From the NCBI RefSeq assembly GCF_030053115.1, contig NZ_CP125619.1, positions 3,111,501 through 3,175,500 of the forward strand: DNA of 64,000 nucleotides, in the 5' to 3' direction. The notes beneath the pieces were generated by a model. The model was not told the DNA's origin. It saw only the letters and a program-made list of their open reading frames with translations, and searched no databases. Position 1 is the first letter of the stretch. Every line of letters begins with the position of its first letter. This DNA is from Pseudomonas svalbardensis. Lineage in GTDB: Bacteria > Pseudomonadota > Gammaproteobacteria > Pseudomonadales > Pseudomonadaceae. Positions 55,265 through 64,000 of this stretch are shown here, piece after piece. The position numbers and the translations under genes are program-made.

Positions 55265-55996
55265 TTAGAAATTCCACATGTTACGCAGACACTGGATTGG
55301 TAAAGATGGACAAGCCTTGTAGCTGGAGTTACGCGCTAGCGTCTGGAGGATTTGAATGAGAGCTCCACTGGCACCATGAGATCTAACCAAAAGATCCTTG
55401 ATGAAATCGTCATTGAGCAATTGAGAGCGTTTGAAGCCACATGCCTCCCCAACCCGTGAAATGAAGGTTCGGAACTGTTGGTCATCCTGCCACAAGCCGA
55501 TGTCGACATAGCGAGCCTCCTTAGCAACGACCTTTTTCAGATCTCCATCTAAAATATCGGGCCCAGACACAGCCAATATCTTTAAGTTCTGAAATCGCTG
55601 TAGCAAGGCCCCGACTAAATCAATAGAATTATTTCTTTGCTCCGCACCGCCGCCAAAGTGAACACTTGCATCGTCAAACACCAGACGAAACTCTCGACCA
55701 CCGATCAGATCCTCAAGTGCATGTTCGACATTTCGAAAAGACATAAAATGACTGTTCAAGGGAAGGCCCAGAGCTGCCGCGAATGCCGAGTAGACGTTGC
55801 CATATGCCTTAGTAAACATTCCAGGCACATAAGCAGTATACACTTGTGCCCGATCGGCATTTTTAAGCAACCGCTTGGCAACAGTGGTTTTTCCTGTCCA
55901 AGTCTCCCCACCTAGAATAGTTGGTACGTTGGCGGAAAAACCTGCCAAGACGTTCTGCTCAGCTCGATACTGTTTTGGACACAATAAATACTTCAC
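55265..55996 (-). CDS. Second TniB-like AAA+ ATPase
   Basis: A 243-residue ATPase starting at a GTG overlapping the tniB stop by four bases. Walker A is GGETWTGKTTVAKRLL (about 29-38) and Walker B RLVFDDASVHFGG (about 107-112, with a second Asp instead of Glu). Helical lid sequences follow: DDQQFRTFISRVGEACGFKR and SHGASGALIQILQTLARN. It is clearly related in type to TniB/TnsC but is a separate protein. Having two distinct ATPases in one tni operon is unusual; one may assemble on target DNA and the other act as adaptor. Confidence 0.75.
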   Translation of the reverse strand: MKYLLCPKQYRAEQNVLAGFSANVPTILGGETWTGKTTVAKRLLKNADRAQVYTAYVPGMFTKAYGNVYSAFAAALGLPLNSHFMSFRNVEHALEDLIGGREFRLVFDDASVHFGGGAEQRNNSIDLVGALLQRFQNLKILAVSGPDILDGDLKKVVAKEARYVDIGLWQDDQQFRTFISRVGEACGFKRSQLLNDDFIKDLLVRSHGASGALIQILQTLARNSSYKACPSLPIQCLRNMWNF

Positions 55997-56865
55997 TCGA
56001 CAGTACCCTTTGGTCGTACGCGGGTATTCCACTTCGAACGAGTAGCAGCCTGCAAGCTTTCAAGTGTAATTTTCTCATCGCCCCATATCACTGCTAGGCA
56101 AGCAGCCGCTCGGAGTAACGTGCAAATACTTCCAATAACCCCCAAAGTATTATTATAAATATAGTCAGACATTGCCTTAGAAGAAAGATGTGACCTCTTT
56201 GAAAGCGGAACGATCTCCTCCCAAGTATCCAAAAAGTTAAGATACTCTGCATCGTTTCTCGACCAAGGAGTAAGCTCATAGAGCTCAAATCGGCGGACGT
56301 ACTGGGCGTCAATTGCGAGAGCATTGAGGGCCTCATCGATACCAAAAACAAAAAAACTTAGGTAAGCAGGCGCCCCGCATAAACCCCTCAGCAAGGAGAG
56401 AAACGTATCCTGCTCGCCCTTAGAAAGCCCCTTGATAGAGTCATGAAACTCATCCATAAACACACCGCGAATATCGTTAGCGATACAGTATTCGGCTACC
56501 ATGCTAATGGGTATCCCAGCTTTCCCAGGTTCCATGCCCAAAGCCGTCAAGAGCTTCACCATAGGCTTTGTCTTCCCAGTATCCTTGACAAAGGTCACAT
56601 ACCTGATTTTATGACGCCATGATTCATCCATCCCCCTGACCGCATTGCAAATTGTGGTCTTTCCATGGTTAGATCCGGCAGATACGACTAGACACGGAGC
56701 CTCCATACTGCCGCGTACGATGCTAAGCATGTTGTGGACAATGTTAGACACGGTGAGCAAGTGTTCGGTGTCGACCTTAATATCCTGCCGAATAATCTTA
56801 CAGCGTTCCTCATCTGACAGAGTCAAAGCGTAACGCCGGCTCTCATGCAAATGTTCCCCATCCAT
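55993..56865 (-). CDS. tniB: TniB/TnsC-like AAA+ transposition ATPase
   Basis: A 290-residue ATPase. Walker A is SAGSNHGKTTIC (about 63-73), Walker B GVFMDEFHDSIKG (Asp138, Glu139), and sensor-type FVFGIDEALNAL and RRFELYELTPW follow. In Tn5053 and Tn7 the equivalent ATPase carries target information to the transposase. The ATG at 56865 begins two bases after the tniA stop; a GTG at 56880 would overlap tniA. Its own stop overlaps the second ATPase gene. Confidence 0.85.
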   Translation of the reverse strand: MDGEHLHESRRYALTLSDEERCKIIRQDIKVDTEHLLTVSNIVHNMLSIVRGSMEAPCLVVSAGSNHGKTTICNAVRGMDESWRHKIRYVTFVKDTGKTKPMVKLLTALGMEPGKAGIPISMVAEYCIANDIRGVFMDEFHDSIKGLSKGEQDTFLSLLRGLCGAPAYLSFFVFGIDEALNALAIDAQYVRRFELYELTPWSRNDAEYLNFLDTWEEIVPLSKRSHLSSKAMSDYIYNNTLGVIGSICTLLRAAACLAVIWGDEKITLESLQAATRSKWNTRVRPKGTVE

Positions 56866-56867
56866 TC

Positions 56868-58697
56868 TCAGTCTTCCCACTTAAGTTTTTTTCGAGTTTG
56901 ATCAGAGCTCGGCTCTTTGGTATTCCCCTGAAGCAAATGCCCTTCCCCGCCGTAGGAAAGAAAAGACATAGTTTCAGCGGCCGTAACTTTCTTGGCGACG
57001 TTTTGCCGGAGCCGCTTGGTCGTAGCCTTTGAATTTTCCACTAACTCATGATTCTCCAAGCGAACTTGGTGCAACTCCTCGTCCACCAGTGTTCCCGGGC
57101 GACGGTCGCGAGGTCTCGAAAACGCCCAGTACTCGCTGTATGAGACAGGTGTTTTCGTCAGATCAGAATAAGGAATTTCATGATACCGGCCATCTTGGCG
57201 CAACCATATTTTTGAAAGGTTCAATGGATTGTACTTAAACGAAAGTCGTGAACCAACGAACCTACTGAGTATTGCCGAAGAGTAAAATGACCTACTAAAC
57301 TCGACACCCTTTGGTTGCACCGTTCGTAGCACACTTGGAAAGAAGTCAAGAGCAAATGTTTGAAAGTTCCCCGGCATAGGAGGTACATAATCCGGCCCCT
57401 TCTTGGCCATCTCTGCATCCCAAACCTCGAACGGCGCAAGTCTGTTCAACCCTTCATGAGCACGCCCATGATAGATCGCCACTTCATTTGCGAACCACTC
57501 ACAAAATGCTGAAAAGGTCATAGCTGAATGCTTGGCAGAGTCGTAGTCTGCTTTCTTCAGCACATTCGAGTAGGTAGTACCTGGCAGAAGATGCACCTTC
57601 CCCATCAGCGTACCGATAATTCGCTCAACGTGCCCTCCGTAATGCTTTTTCCCAACAGGCCGCAGCATAGGGACGATTTTGTAATATTGCAGGGTGGCTT
57701 CAAGTTCTGGGCTAGTAAATTCCGCGGCGTTATCCATACCAATTGCACCAGGCACTCCCCAGTACCTGTGGCGAGTATTCTGACCACCACCGAGAGCGAT
57801 TGGAAAGGCTTGCTTAGGAAAACAGGCAGAAAGCATCGCCATGGCAACGCTGAGTGAGCTAGGCGGATGGAGTGCAAGATAGTAACCAAGAATAACGCGA
57901 CTCTTAAGTTCGATAACTACCGTCAGCCAAGGCCGCATGAGTGGTCGACCATGCTCGTCGCAGATAATTACGTCCACCCGTGTGTGGTCGATTTGCACCA
58001 TAGTAAGTATGGTATCTACATGAATCATCCCTGGTTTCAGAACAAACTTTTGAAGCATCGGCTCTCTGCCGTGCAGAAGGGAGTAAACGGCTTTCTGCCC
58101 GAACGATTCAAGCCTTCGCTTCAGAGCATTAAGACTCGGGGTTTTAACACCCATGGTGTGACATAGAGAGTCGACATATTCCCAAAGAGAAGCAAATGCC
58201 TCTAATTTTTTAGTCTTATCATTAAGGCGTTTCGAAATTGCTTTCTCCATGATTTTCTCTTGAATATCAGAAAGCAATCGCGAATTTTTTTTACGCCCCC
58301 TGATACTTCTAACAAGAGAAACAGCACCAAGCTGTGGGTCATATCTTTTCAATAGACGTCGAATCGTTGTTTCTGATGAGCCGAGTTTTTCGATAAGCTC
58401 TGCCCGCGAAACTTTCCCCTGGAAGTAGTCGTTGATGTTTTTTGCTCGATCCGAAGCAATAGCCAACTCTTTCGGATTAACTTCTGTTTGTTCCAACCAA
58501 ATCAAACGGCGATCATTGTATAGCTCATGTTTTTCTTGATCGACCTCAACCAGATTTACCTGAGTAAAGAGCACATCAAAGGAGTGCTCACTTTCAAGGC
58601 TTTTTAGGGTAATGGCACCGTTAGCTCCGCAAGCTATTACACGATATACCTTTTCCTCAAAGCTAACTAAGTTTCCTTCGACGATGGGTTGCAACAT
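56868..58697 (-). CDS. tniA: DDE transposase TniA/TnsB-like
   Basis: A 609-residue Mu/TnsB-type transposase. N-terminal helices include the HTH AELIEKLGSSETTIRRLLKR (about 100-117). The integrase core has VQIDHTRVDV (Asp237), GMDNAAEFTSPELEA (Asp322) and GGHVERIIGTL (Glu358), spaced as in DD36E. A Mu-type beta-barrel follows, with SLLHGREPML before the core and LNPLNLSKIWLR-like KYNPLNLSKIWLR after it. It cuts the transposon 3' ends. No separate 5'-end nuclease is present, so a copy-in cointegrate mechanism is expected. First gene of the operon. Confidence 0.9.
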   Translation of the reverse strand: MLQPIVEGNLVSFEEKVYRVIACGANGAITLKSLESEHSFDVLFTQVNLVEVDQEKHELYNDRRLIWLEQTEVNPKELAIASDRAKNINDYFQGKVSRAELIEKLGSSETTIRRLLKRYDPQLGAVSLVRSIRGRKKNSRLLSDIQEKIMEKAISKRLNDKTKKLEAFASLWEYVDSLCHTMGVKTPSLNALKRRLESFGQKAVYSLLHGREPMLQKFVLKPGMIHVDTILTMVQIDHTRVDVIICDEHGRPLMRPWLTVVIELKSRVILGYYLALHPPSSLSVAMAMLSACFPKQAFPIALGGGQNTRHRYWGVPGAIGMDNAAEFTSPELEATLQYYKIVPMLRPVGKKHYGGHVERIIGTLMGKVHLLPGTTYSNVLKKADYDSAKHSAMTFSAFCEWFANEVAIYHGRAHEGLNRLAPFEVWDAEMAKKGPDYVPPMPGNFQTFALDFFPSVLRTVQPKGVEFSRSFYSSAILSRFVGSRLSFKYNPLNLSKIWLRQDGRYHEIPYSDLTKTPVSYSEYWAFSRPRDRRPGTLVDEELHQVRLENHELVENSKATTKRLRQNVAKKVTAAETMSFLSYGGEGHLLQGNTKEPSSDQTRKKLKWED

Positions 58698-58830
58698 AAG
58701 GACTCGGCACCGACTGTTTTAAATTCTAGGTGCGCAAGCATAGCTCTATGACTACCGAGCTTGTCAACGGTCATAAAATTGGCGTTAGGCATCAACTAGT
58801 TTTTCGTTAGGCACTGACTTAAATTGCATT

Positions 58831-58900
58831 TATTGACGAATGACTTTAACTAATATTGTGTTAATTGACACCAAACTTAAACAAATTTAATCAATTGACA
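58831..58900 (-). repeat. Right-end transposase-binding sites
   Basis: Reading inward from 58900 on the minus strand: TGTCAATTGATTAAATTTG, then TGTCAATTAACAC ending at 58870, then CGTCAATAAATGC near 58838. Further inward are two GCCTAACG repeats (about 58790-58815). Multiple related sites within 110 bases are typical of TnsB-bound ends. Confidence 0.65.
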
Positions 58901-58998
58901 CGCCTGCATTTAGCAATAAGCGAGCCAAGCACCTGCGAACCCCGAATTCACGACTCATGGATTATTATTTGATATTATTTTCCGCTTGCCGCCTGAAG

Positions 58999-59264
58999 TG
59001 TCAATTTATTAAATATATACAAATAAAATGAATAAGATTCAATTTTTAGCTATTGATGTATGAACCGCATTCACGTTGGGGAGGGTATTTCCTGAGCCAG
59101 CCCCGAGTCAATTAACAGCTTTGAAAGAGCTTATTGGATTTTGCGACTCGAAATAACCGCCAAGATAATGGCACAGCTCTGTAAACTGGAGTCTTAGACG
59201 CCGCATCCGACGGCCAAAAAGGCTAATTATTGAGTTAAAAAAGCTGCTTTTACTTATATTGACA
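58999..59264 (+). repeat. Second set of transposon-end-like sequences
   Basis: TGTCAATTTATTAAATATAT at 58999 shares its first 11 bases with the left transposon end. AGTCAATTAACAG at 59106 matches an internal right-end site. The minus-strand TGTCAATATAAG ends at 59264. This 266-bp segment could be a small non-autonomous element or the end of a neighbouring transposon. Confidence 0.45.
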
Positions 59265-59878
59265 GCGAGCCAAGTCGGGTATCAGGGCGCCAGTTATCTC
59301 AGCCTGTGAGCCGCACTCCTCATTCAATGGCATAGCAAGGGGTTATCTAGCCCCTTCCCCCTTTCATAGCCAGCTGAGGTTAAACGTCTACGTAATGTGC
59401 CCTCCAACACCCTATGGGGCTTGCAGAAGGCTTTACCGCGCGCTGACTGTCGTTCACGTGGCATGTATCACAACTTTGTTTCCGTGCACAAGGCTGTAGC
59501 TGAAAGTAGTCACTGCCGATTGGAGTCCTCCCTGATACCCCGTGTTAGCAAACGCGCCTTGAGCAACAGCTTTACAAGGGGAACAGGAAGCGATCTTTTT
59601 GGACTTTTAGAACTGGCATATTTCTCAAGGCCTCACGGGCTTAAACCCTTAAAAAAAACCGCTACAAATCAATTGGTTGGATTCCATTACCAAAACCTGG
59701 ACGCAGAGGTTATTTCAGCCCCCCCCTGCATTTACGGGCTAAGACTGCACCCCTTTTAAAATGATCAAATCCACTAATGCATCTAAGCTTTCAGCCATTT
59801 TTAAAAGTCGGAATCGCTAGAAGCCACGGATCCTAAAGGCTTGAGCGTTTAACCACTTTTAAAGGAGGGCCACAACTC
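59265..59878. other. Intergenic region, no gene supported
   Basis: About 610 bases. A 120-codon plus-strand frame (59397-59759) has no ribosome-binding site and an improbable composition. I see no RNA or repeat beyond short A/T runs. Confidence 0.4.
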
Positions 59879-60049
59879 CTAGGCTTGGCCATCTGCCTCG
59901 ATACGAATCTTGGCGCGTGCAACAACGACCATGGCTTCGACAATGAAAGCCGCGTCACCGGTGTCGTGTGCATCAGCCAAAAATACAGCTACGGCCTCTG
60001 AATCAACCAGCGAGTCTGCTGGGTCATAATCATAAATTGGCTCTGTCAT
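59879..60049 (-). pseudogene. HigA-type addiction-module antidote, N-terminal fragment
   Basis: The minus-strand ATG at 60049 gives MTEPIYDYDPADSLVDSEAV, then AVFLADAHDTGDAAFIVEAM and a stop after 56 residues. The motif D-P-A then S-E-A-V-A-x-F-L-x-D-A, with TGDAAFI, is the N-terminus of the putative addiction-module antidote family. Full members have about 100 residues with a C-terminal HTH, absent here. No toxin gene is present. Confidence 0.6.
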
Positions 60050-60069
60050 CTGATCACCCGGAGAAAATA

Positions 60070-60261
60070 ATGAACCCGAAGCCCAAGGCTAAAAATACGA
60101 GCTGGAAAGTCAAATGCCAGGATGCAGCTGATGGCACTGGCGATTTAATCATACCGCTGACTGACGATCTCCTGTCGGCCATCAAGTTGGCCAGCGGCGA
60201 CAAACTCGACCTGGAAGTTAAACCTAACGGCACGATAATCCTGACGCCAGTTCGTGCGTAG
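60070..60261 (+). CDS. AbrB/MazE-like small DNA-binding protein
   Basis: A 63-residue protein (MNPKPKAKNTSWKVKCQDAA..., LIIPLTDDLLSAIKLASGDK, LDLEVKPNGTIILTPV). The pattern of a strand, a short helix, L-x-x-GD and two strands is a swapped-hairpin AbrB fold. GGAGAAAATA precedes the ATG. It is divergent from the antidote fragment. It may be an orphan antitoxin or a small regulator. Confidence 0.6.
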   Translation: MNPKPKAKNTSWKVKCQDAADGTGDLIIPLTDDLLSAIKLASGDKLDLEVKPNGTIILTPVRA

Positions 60262-60458
60262 GACTAATTCAGCTATCTACGCGCCTGATGGCTGCAGCCC
60301 ATAAAGCACGGGGTTGTTACCGATTACACGTGATTTCACTGGGTGCTAATTTCCTTTCCTTGAGAGATAGCGTTCAAATTTGGAAGATAACGAGCAAGGA
60401 TGAGCTACCCCTAGTTCATCTGTTGAGCTACCCTCCTCCTTTTAATAGCCTTTAAGAA

Positions 60459-60490
60459 TAACTAAACTAAATGGCTGTTTAGTTTAGTTA
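60459..60490. promoter_or_regulatory. Perfect 13-bp inverted repeat, probable operator
   Basis: TAACTAAACTAAA and TTTAGTTTAGTTA flank TGGCTG. It lies about 65 bases upstream of the XRE-type antitoxin gene at 60556, where autoregulatory operators of such genes are usually found. Confidence 0.6.
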
Positions 60491-60555
60491 TATTTGCTTG
60501 AGTTTCGCGGGCGCGAAACTGGGCCAATGAACCGTCAGTTTTAAGGGGAATTATC

Positions 60556-60822
60556 ATGGAATCAGAACCCCGCTCCACCAATGTGTACGCGGATCTAGGC
60601 TTTGAAAACCCAGTATCAATGCTACGCAAGGCGCAAATTATGTCGCAACTACACGCCTTGATGGGTAAATCGGAAAACGACCTAGCCCAAGCTGCCAAGG
60701 TAATTCAGCTGAACAATGACCAGCTGAAACACTTGCTGGTCGGAAAGTTTGAAGATATCGAAGAGGACGTTTTGATCCAGTACCTGGCCAAGATCATCGC
60801 TTCTCGACCAAGACAGGCGTGA
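60556..60822 (+). CDS. XRE/HTH_37-type antitoxin-like protein
   Basis: An 88-residue protein: VYADLGFENPVSMLRKAQIM, then HTH-like DLAQAAKVIQLNNDQLKHLL and VGKFEDIEEDVLIQYLAKI. The V-Y-x-D-L-G-F start and HTH order are those of HigA/HTH_37 antitoxins. No toxin gene precedes it, so it is an orphan. AAGGGGAATTATC before the ATG is a good ribosome-binding site, and the inverted repeat upstream suggests autoregulation. Confidence 0.7.
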   Translation: MESEPRSTNVYADLGFENPVSMLRKAQIMSQLHALMGKSENDLAQAAKVIQLNNDQLKHLLVGKFEDIEEDVLIQYLAKIIASRPRQA

Positions 60823-60893
60823 GAAAAAGCACAAGCTCCGTGCTATTTGAGACGGTCGAGCTGCTGGTAAATAACCACTTGAAGCCGGGAATT

Positions 60894-61202
60894 TTACCCC
60901 AAAGACGGAACACTCTTAGTCACTGTGGTATCAACGCCGATGGCGACCAAAGGATCTCGATCTACCCGTTGGATAAAGTTCATATCTAGCCCTACCGCTT
61001 TCGACTGAGAGACTATCTCGTCGCCCATTGAATCTATGCTCACCGCCCCAGCAAAAGCGCTGCTAACACCCAAGCGACTTAGCGCTCGTGCAACGTTCCA
61101 AGGAGCACCACCTGGATAGCCCTTCCACTGCCCAGGAGTGCCTTGGACAAGGTCGGTCAGGGCTTCGCCAAATACTACTGCGCGAGGCAATACCATCGTC
61201 AT
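60894..61202 (-). pseudogene. PfkB-type fructokinase, 3'-truncated
   Basis: The 102-residue frame is the N-terminus of a ScrK-like kinase: VVFGEALTDLV, GGAPWNVARALSRLGVSSAF, SIDSMGDEIV and VDRDPLVAIGVDTT. Full enzymes have about 310 residues with the catalytic GAGD motif near the C-terminus; here the frame runs out at KSVPSLG. The remaining two thirds are absent from the window. It lies downstream of the ScrY-like porin and was probably co-transcribed with it. Confidence 0.8.
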
Positions 61203-61331
61203 TTCCTCAATTTTTTTGTCGTAGGGATAACTGCTGGCTGATCAGCTTTGACCGGTAATCAATTACTCAAAACACTTGGTGAAAAGCAGGGATCGATGAA
61301 CTGAAGGCGTGTTGGCCGACGCGTTCAAACA

Positions 61332-62993
<1,662 letters not shown>

Positions 62994-63024
62994 TCATCGC
63001 AAATACGCTGCTACATTTGACGAT

Positions 63025-63036
63025 GTTAACGTTAAC
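63025..63036. promoter_or_regulatory. LacI-family operator
   Basis: GTTAACGTTAAC is a perfect palindrome of the LacI/ScrR type with the central CG. It lies between the divergent porin and binding-protein genes, 30 bases upstream of the latter. The repressor gene itself is not in the window. Confidence 0.7.
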
Positions 63037-63065
63037 TTTTCTAAAAACAAAAATAAAGAGGCTTT

Positions 63066-64000
63066 ATGAAACAACTCAAATCTCTCCTTCCAGCAGCACT
63101 GCTCACCCTCTGTGCCGGACTTCCATCCCTCTCGAGCGCAGCCGATTTGACGATCTCGTGCGGGGCGGTGGGTGCGGAGTTACAACTCTGCAAGGAAGCT
63201 GTCGAGGCGTGGTCGAAACAGACCGGAAACAACGTCGAAGTGGTTTCTACGCCTAACTCGGCGACCGAGAGGTTGTCGTTTTACCAACAGATCCTCAGTG
63301 CGCAGTCCACTGACATCGACATCATTCAAATCGATATGGTGTGGCCGGGGATGCTGGCCAAACATCTGATGGATTTGCGCGAGGTGCTGCCCGCCAACGC
63401 GACCCAAGGCTATTTCCAGGCACAGGTGGATAACGCCACGGTGAACGGACGGCTGGTGACGATGCCGTGGTTCACCGACTCGGGCCTGCTGTATTACCGC
63501 AAGGACTTGCTCGATAAGTACAACAAGCAGGTTCCCCAGACCTGGGAGGAAATGACTGCTACCGCCAGGGATGTTCAACAGGCCGAACGCACTGCTGGGA
63601 ACCCCAATGCATGGGGTTACATCTTTCAGGGACGCGCTTACGAGGGGCTGACGTGTAATGCGCTGGAGTGGATCAGCAGCCAACCGGAAGGCGGACTGGT
63701 CAATCCACGAGGAGATATCGTGGTCAACAGTCAGGCCTCAAGAACTGCTTTGGCTCTGGCGAAAAGCTGGGTAGGAGACATCTCCCCGCGTGGCGTACTC
63801 AACTACACCGAGGAAGAAGGACGTGGCGTATTCCAGTCGGGAAATGCGTTGTTCATGCGTAACTGGCCTTATGTCTGGGCCTTGGTACAAAGCCAGGACA
63901 GTGCCGTAAAAGATAAGGTCGGCGTCGCTCCCCTGCCCCGAGGCGGCATGACCGGCACCCATGCCTCCACCCTCGGCGGCTGGGGCCTGGCGGTATCGCG
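63066..64000 (+). CDS. Sugar ABC transporter substrate-binding protein (partial)
   Basis: The ATG at 63066 opens a frame that runs off the right edge (311 codons visible). It has a signal peptide (LLPAALLTLCAGLPSLSSA) and a family-1 extracellular binding domain: TERLSFYQQILSAQ, IDIIQIDMVWPGMLAKHLMD, MPWFTDSGLLYYRKDLLDKY, TWEEMTATARDVQ, GNALFMRNWPYVW, and LGGWGLAVS. The type resembles trehalose/maltose or sucrose uptake proteins. With the porin and fructokinase fragment, sucrose is the likely substrate. Permease genes would follow beyond the window. Confidence 0.88.
   Translation, partial: MKQLKSLLPAALLTLCAGLPSLSSAADLTISCGAVGAELQLCKEAVEAWSKQTGNNVEVVSTPNSATERLSFYQQILSAQSTDIDIIQIDMVWPGMLAKHLMDLREVLPANATQGYFQAQVDNATVNGRLVTMPWFTDSGLLYYRKDLLDKYNKQVPQTWEEMTATARDVQQAERTAGNPNAWGYIFQGRAYEGLTCNALEWISSQPEGGLVNPRGDIVVNSQASRTALALAKSWVGDISPRGVLNYTEEEGRGVFQSGNALFMRNWPYVWALVQSQDSAVKDKVGVAPLPRGGMTGTHASTLGGWGLAVS

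Larger units (their letters stand above)
52550..58900 (-). mobile_element. TniQ-type transposon with two AAA+ ATPases
   Basis: Both proposed ends begin TGTCAATT when read inward (52550 on the plus strand, 58900 on the minus strand). Each carries further related sites inward. The operon tniA, tniB, second ATPase, tniQ runs leftward with overlapping or abutting genes. Left of tniQ are two HTH-HTH genes of opposite strand. No TnsA-like nuclease, resolvase or Cas gene is visible. The 5-bp flanks differ (CCAGG and CGCCT), so the exact ends or a clean target duplication are unproven. Confidence 0.75.

Noticed and set aside
52550..59264. CRISPR-associated transposon (CAST)
   Set aside because: TniQ and the TnsB/TnsC-like genes suggested it, but there is no Cas12k or Cascade gene, no repeat-spacer array and no tracrRNA-like sequence in the window.
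59397..59759. 120-codon open frame
   Set aside because: No ribosome-binding site, odd composition and no family resemblance; it ends in a low-complexity region.

Overview
The window looks like a chromosomal segment of a Pseudomonas, probably of the fluorescens group. The evidence is an MvaT-family H-NS-like regulator, a short LOV photoreceptor resembling the P. putida PpSB1/2-LOV type, a BdlA-like chemotaxis protein, a rulAB/umuDC-type mutagenesis operon with a LexA box, DUF6482 and DUF3034 proteins, and a ScrY-like porin locus. This assignment comes from family recognition only, since no search was run. No tRNA, rRNA, CRISPR array or phage structural gene was found.

Layout. 1-2.1 kb: end of an SDR gene, DUF6482, a prokaryotic FeS photolyase and a truncated DUF2256 gene. 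2.7-6.5 kb: hemerythrin-like protein, a small gene with an amber stop, and a CHASE4-PAS-GGDEF-EAL protein. 6.5-9.6 kb: debris (group II intron tail, IS66 and IS3 fragments) around a TetR/EamA pair. 9.7-16.6 kb: CHAD protein, small genes, an mvaT 3'-end fragment, a LOV-GGDEF protein, a DJ-1/PfpI protein and an NRAMP-type transporter gene with an internal TAG. 16.7-19.7 kb: a KaiC-like ATPase operon with a soluble histidine kinase. 22-26.3 kb: a four-gene operon of cupredoxin-like protein, GGDEF(degenerate)-EAL, DUF3034 and lipoprotein truncated globin. 27.5-32.9 kb: CHASE-GGDEF, then an HprRS-like two-component system divergent from HbpS/GlcG-like and periplasmic HIU hydrolase genes. 33.6-45.7 kb: BdlA-like and Aer-like chemoreceptors, EAL, PAS-GGDEF-EAL, short LOV, GAF-GGDEF and mvaT. 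The signalling theme is strong, with seven intact c-di-GMP enzymes in about 42 kb.

46-52.5 kb is an accessory stretch: tspO, umuDC and a run of small unknown genes plus a metallophosphoesterase. 52.55-58.9 kb is the most striking element. It is a TniQ-type (Tn5053/Tn7-related) transposon with a DDE transposase, two consecutive AAA+ ATPase genes instead of one, and TniQ. It also has two HTH-HTH regulator-like genes at the left end and TGTCAATT-type repeated sites at both ends. No TnsA-like nuclease, resolvase or Cas gene is visible. Further sequences resembling its ends lie just outside it at 58.999-59.264 kb.

59.9-64 kb: orphan antitoxin-like small genes, then a sucrose-type uptake locus with fructokinase fragment, ScrY-like porin and a divergent sugar-binding protein cut by the window end, with a LacI-type operator between them. 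Many genes are broken (SulP, NRAMP, OYE, DCC, fructokinase, histidine kinase fragment), so the region appears to be a long-lived zone of insertion and decay.
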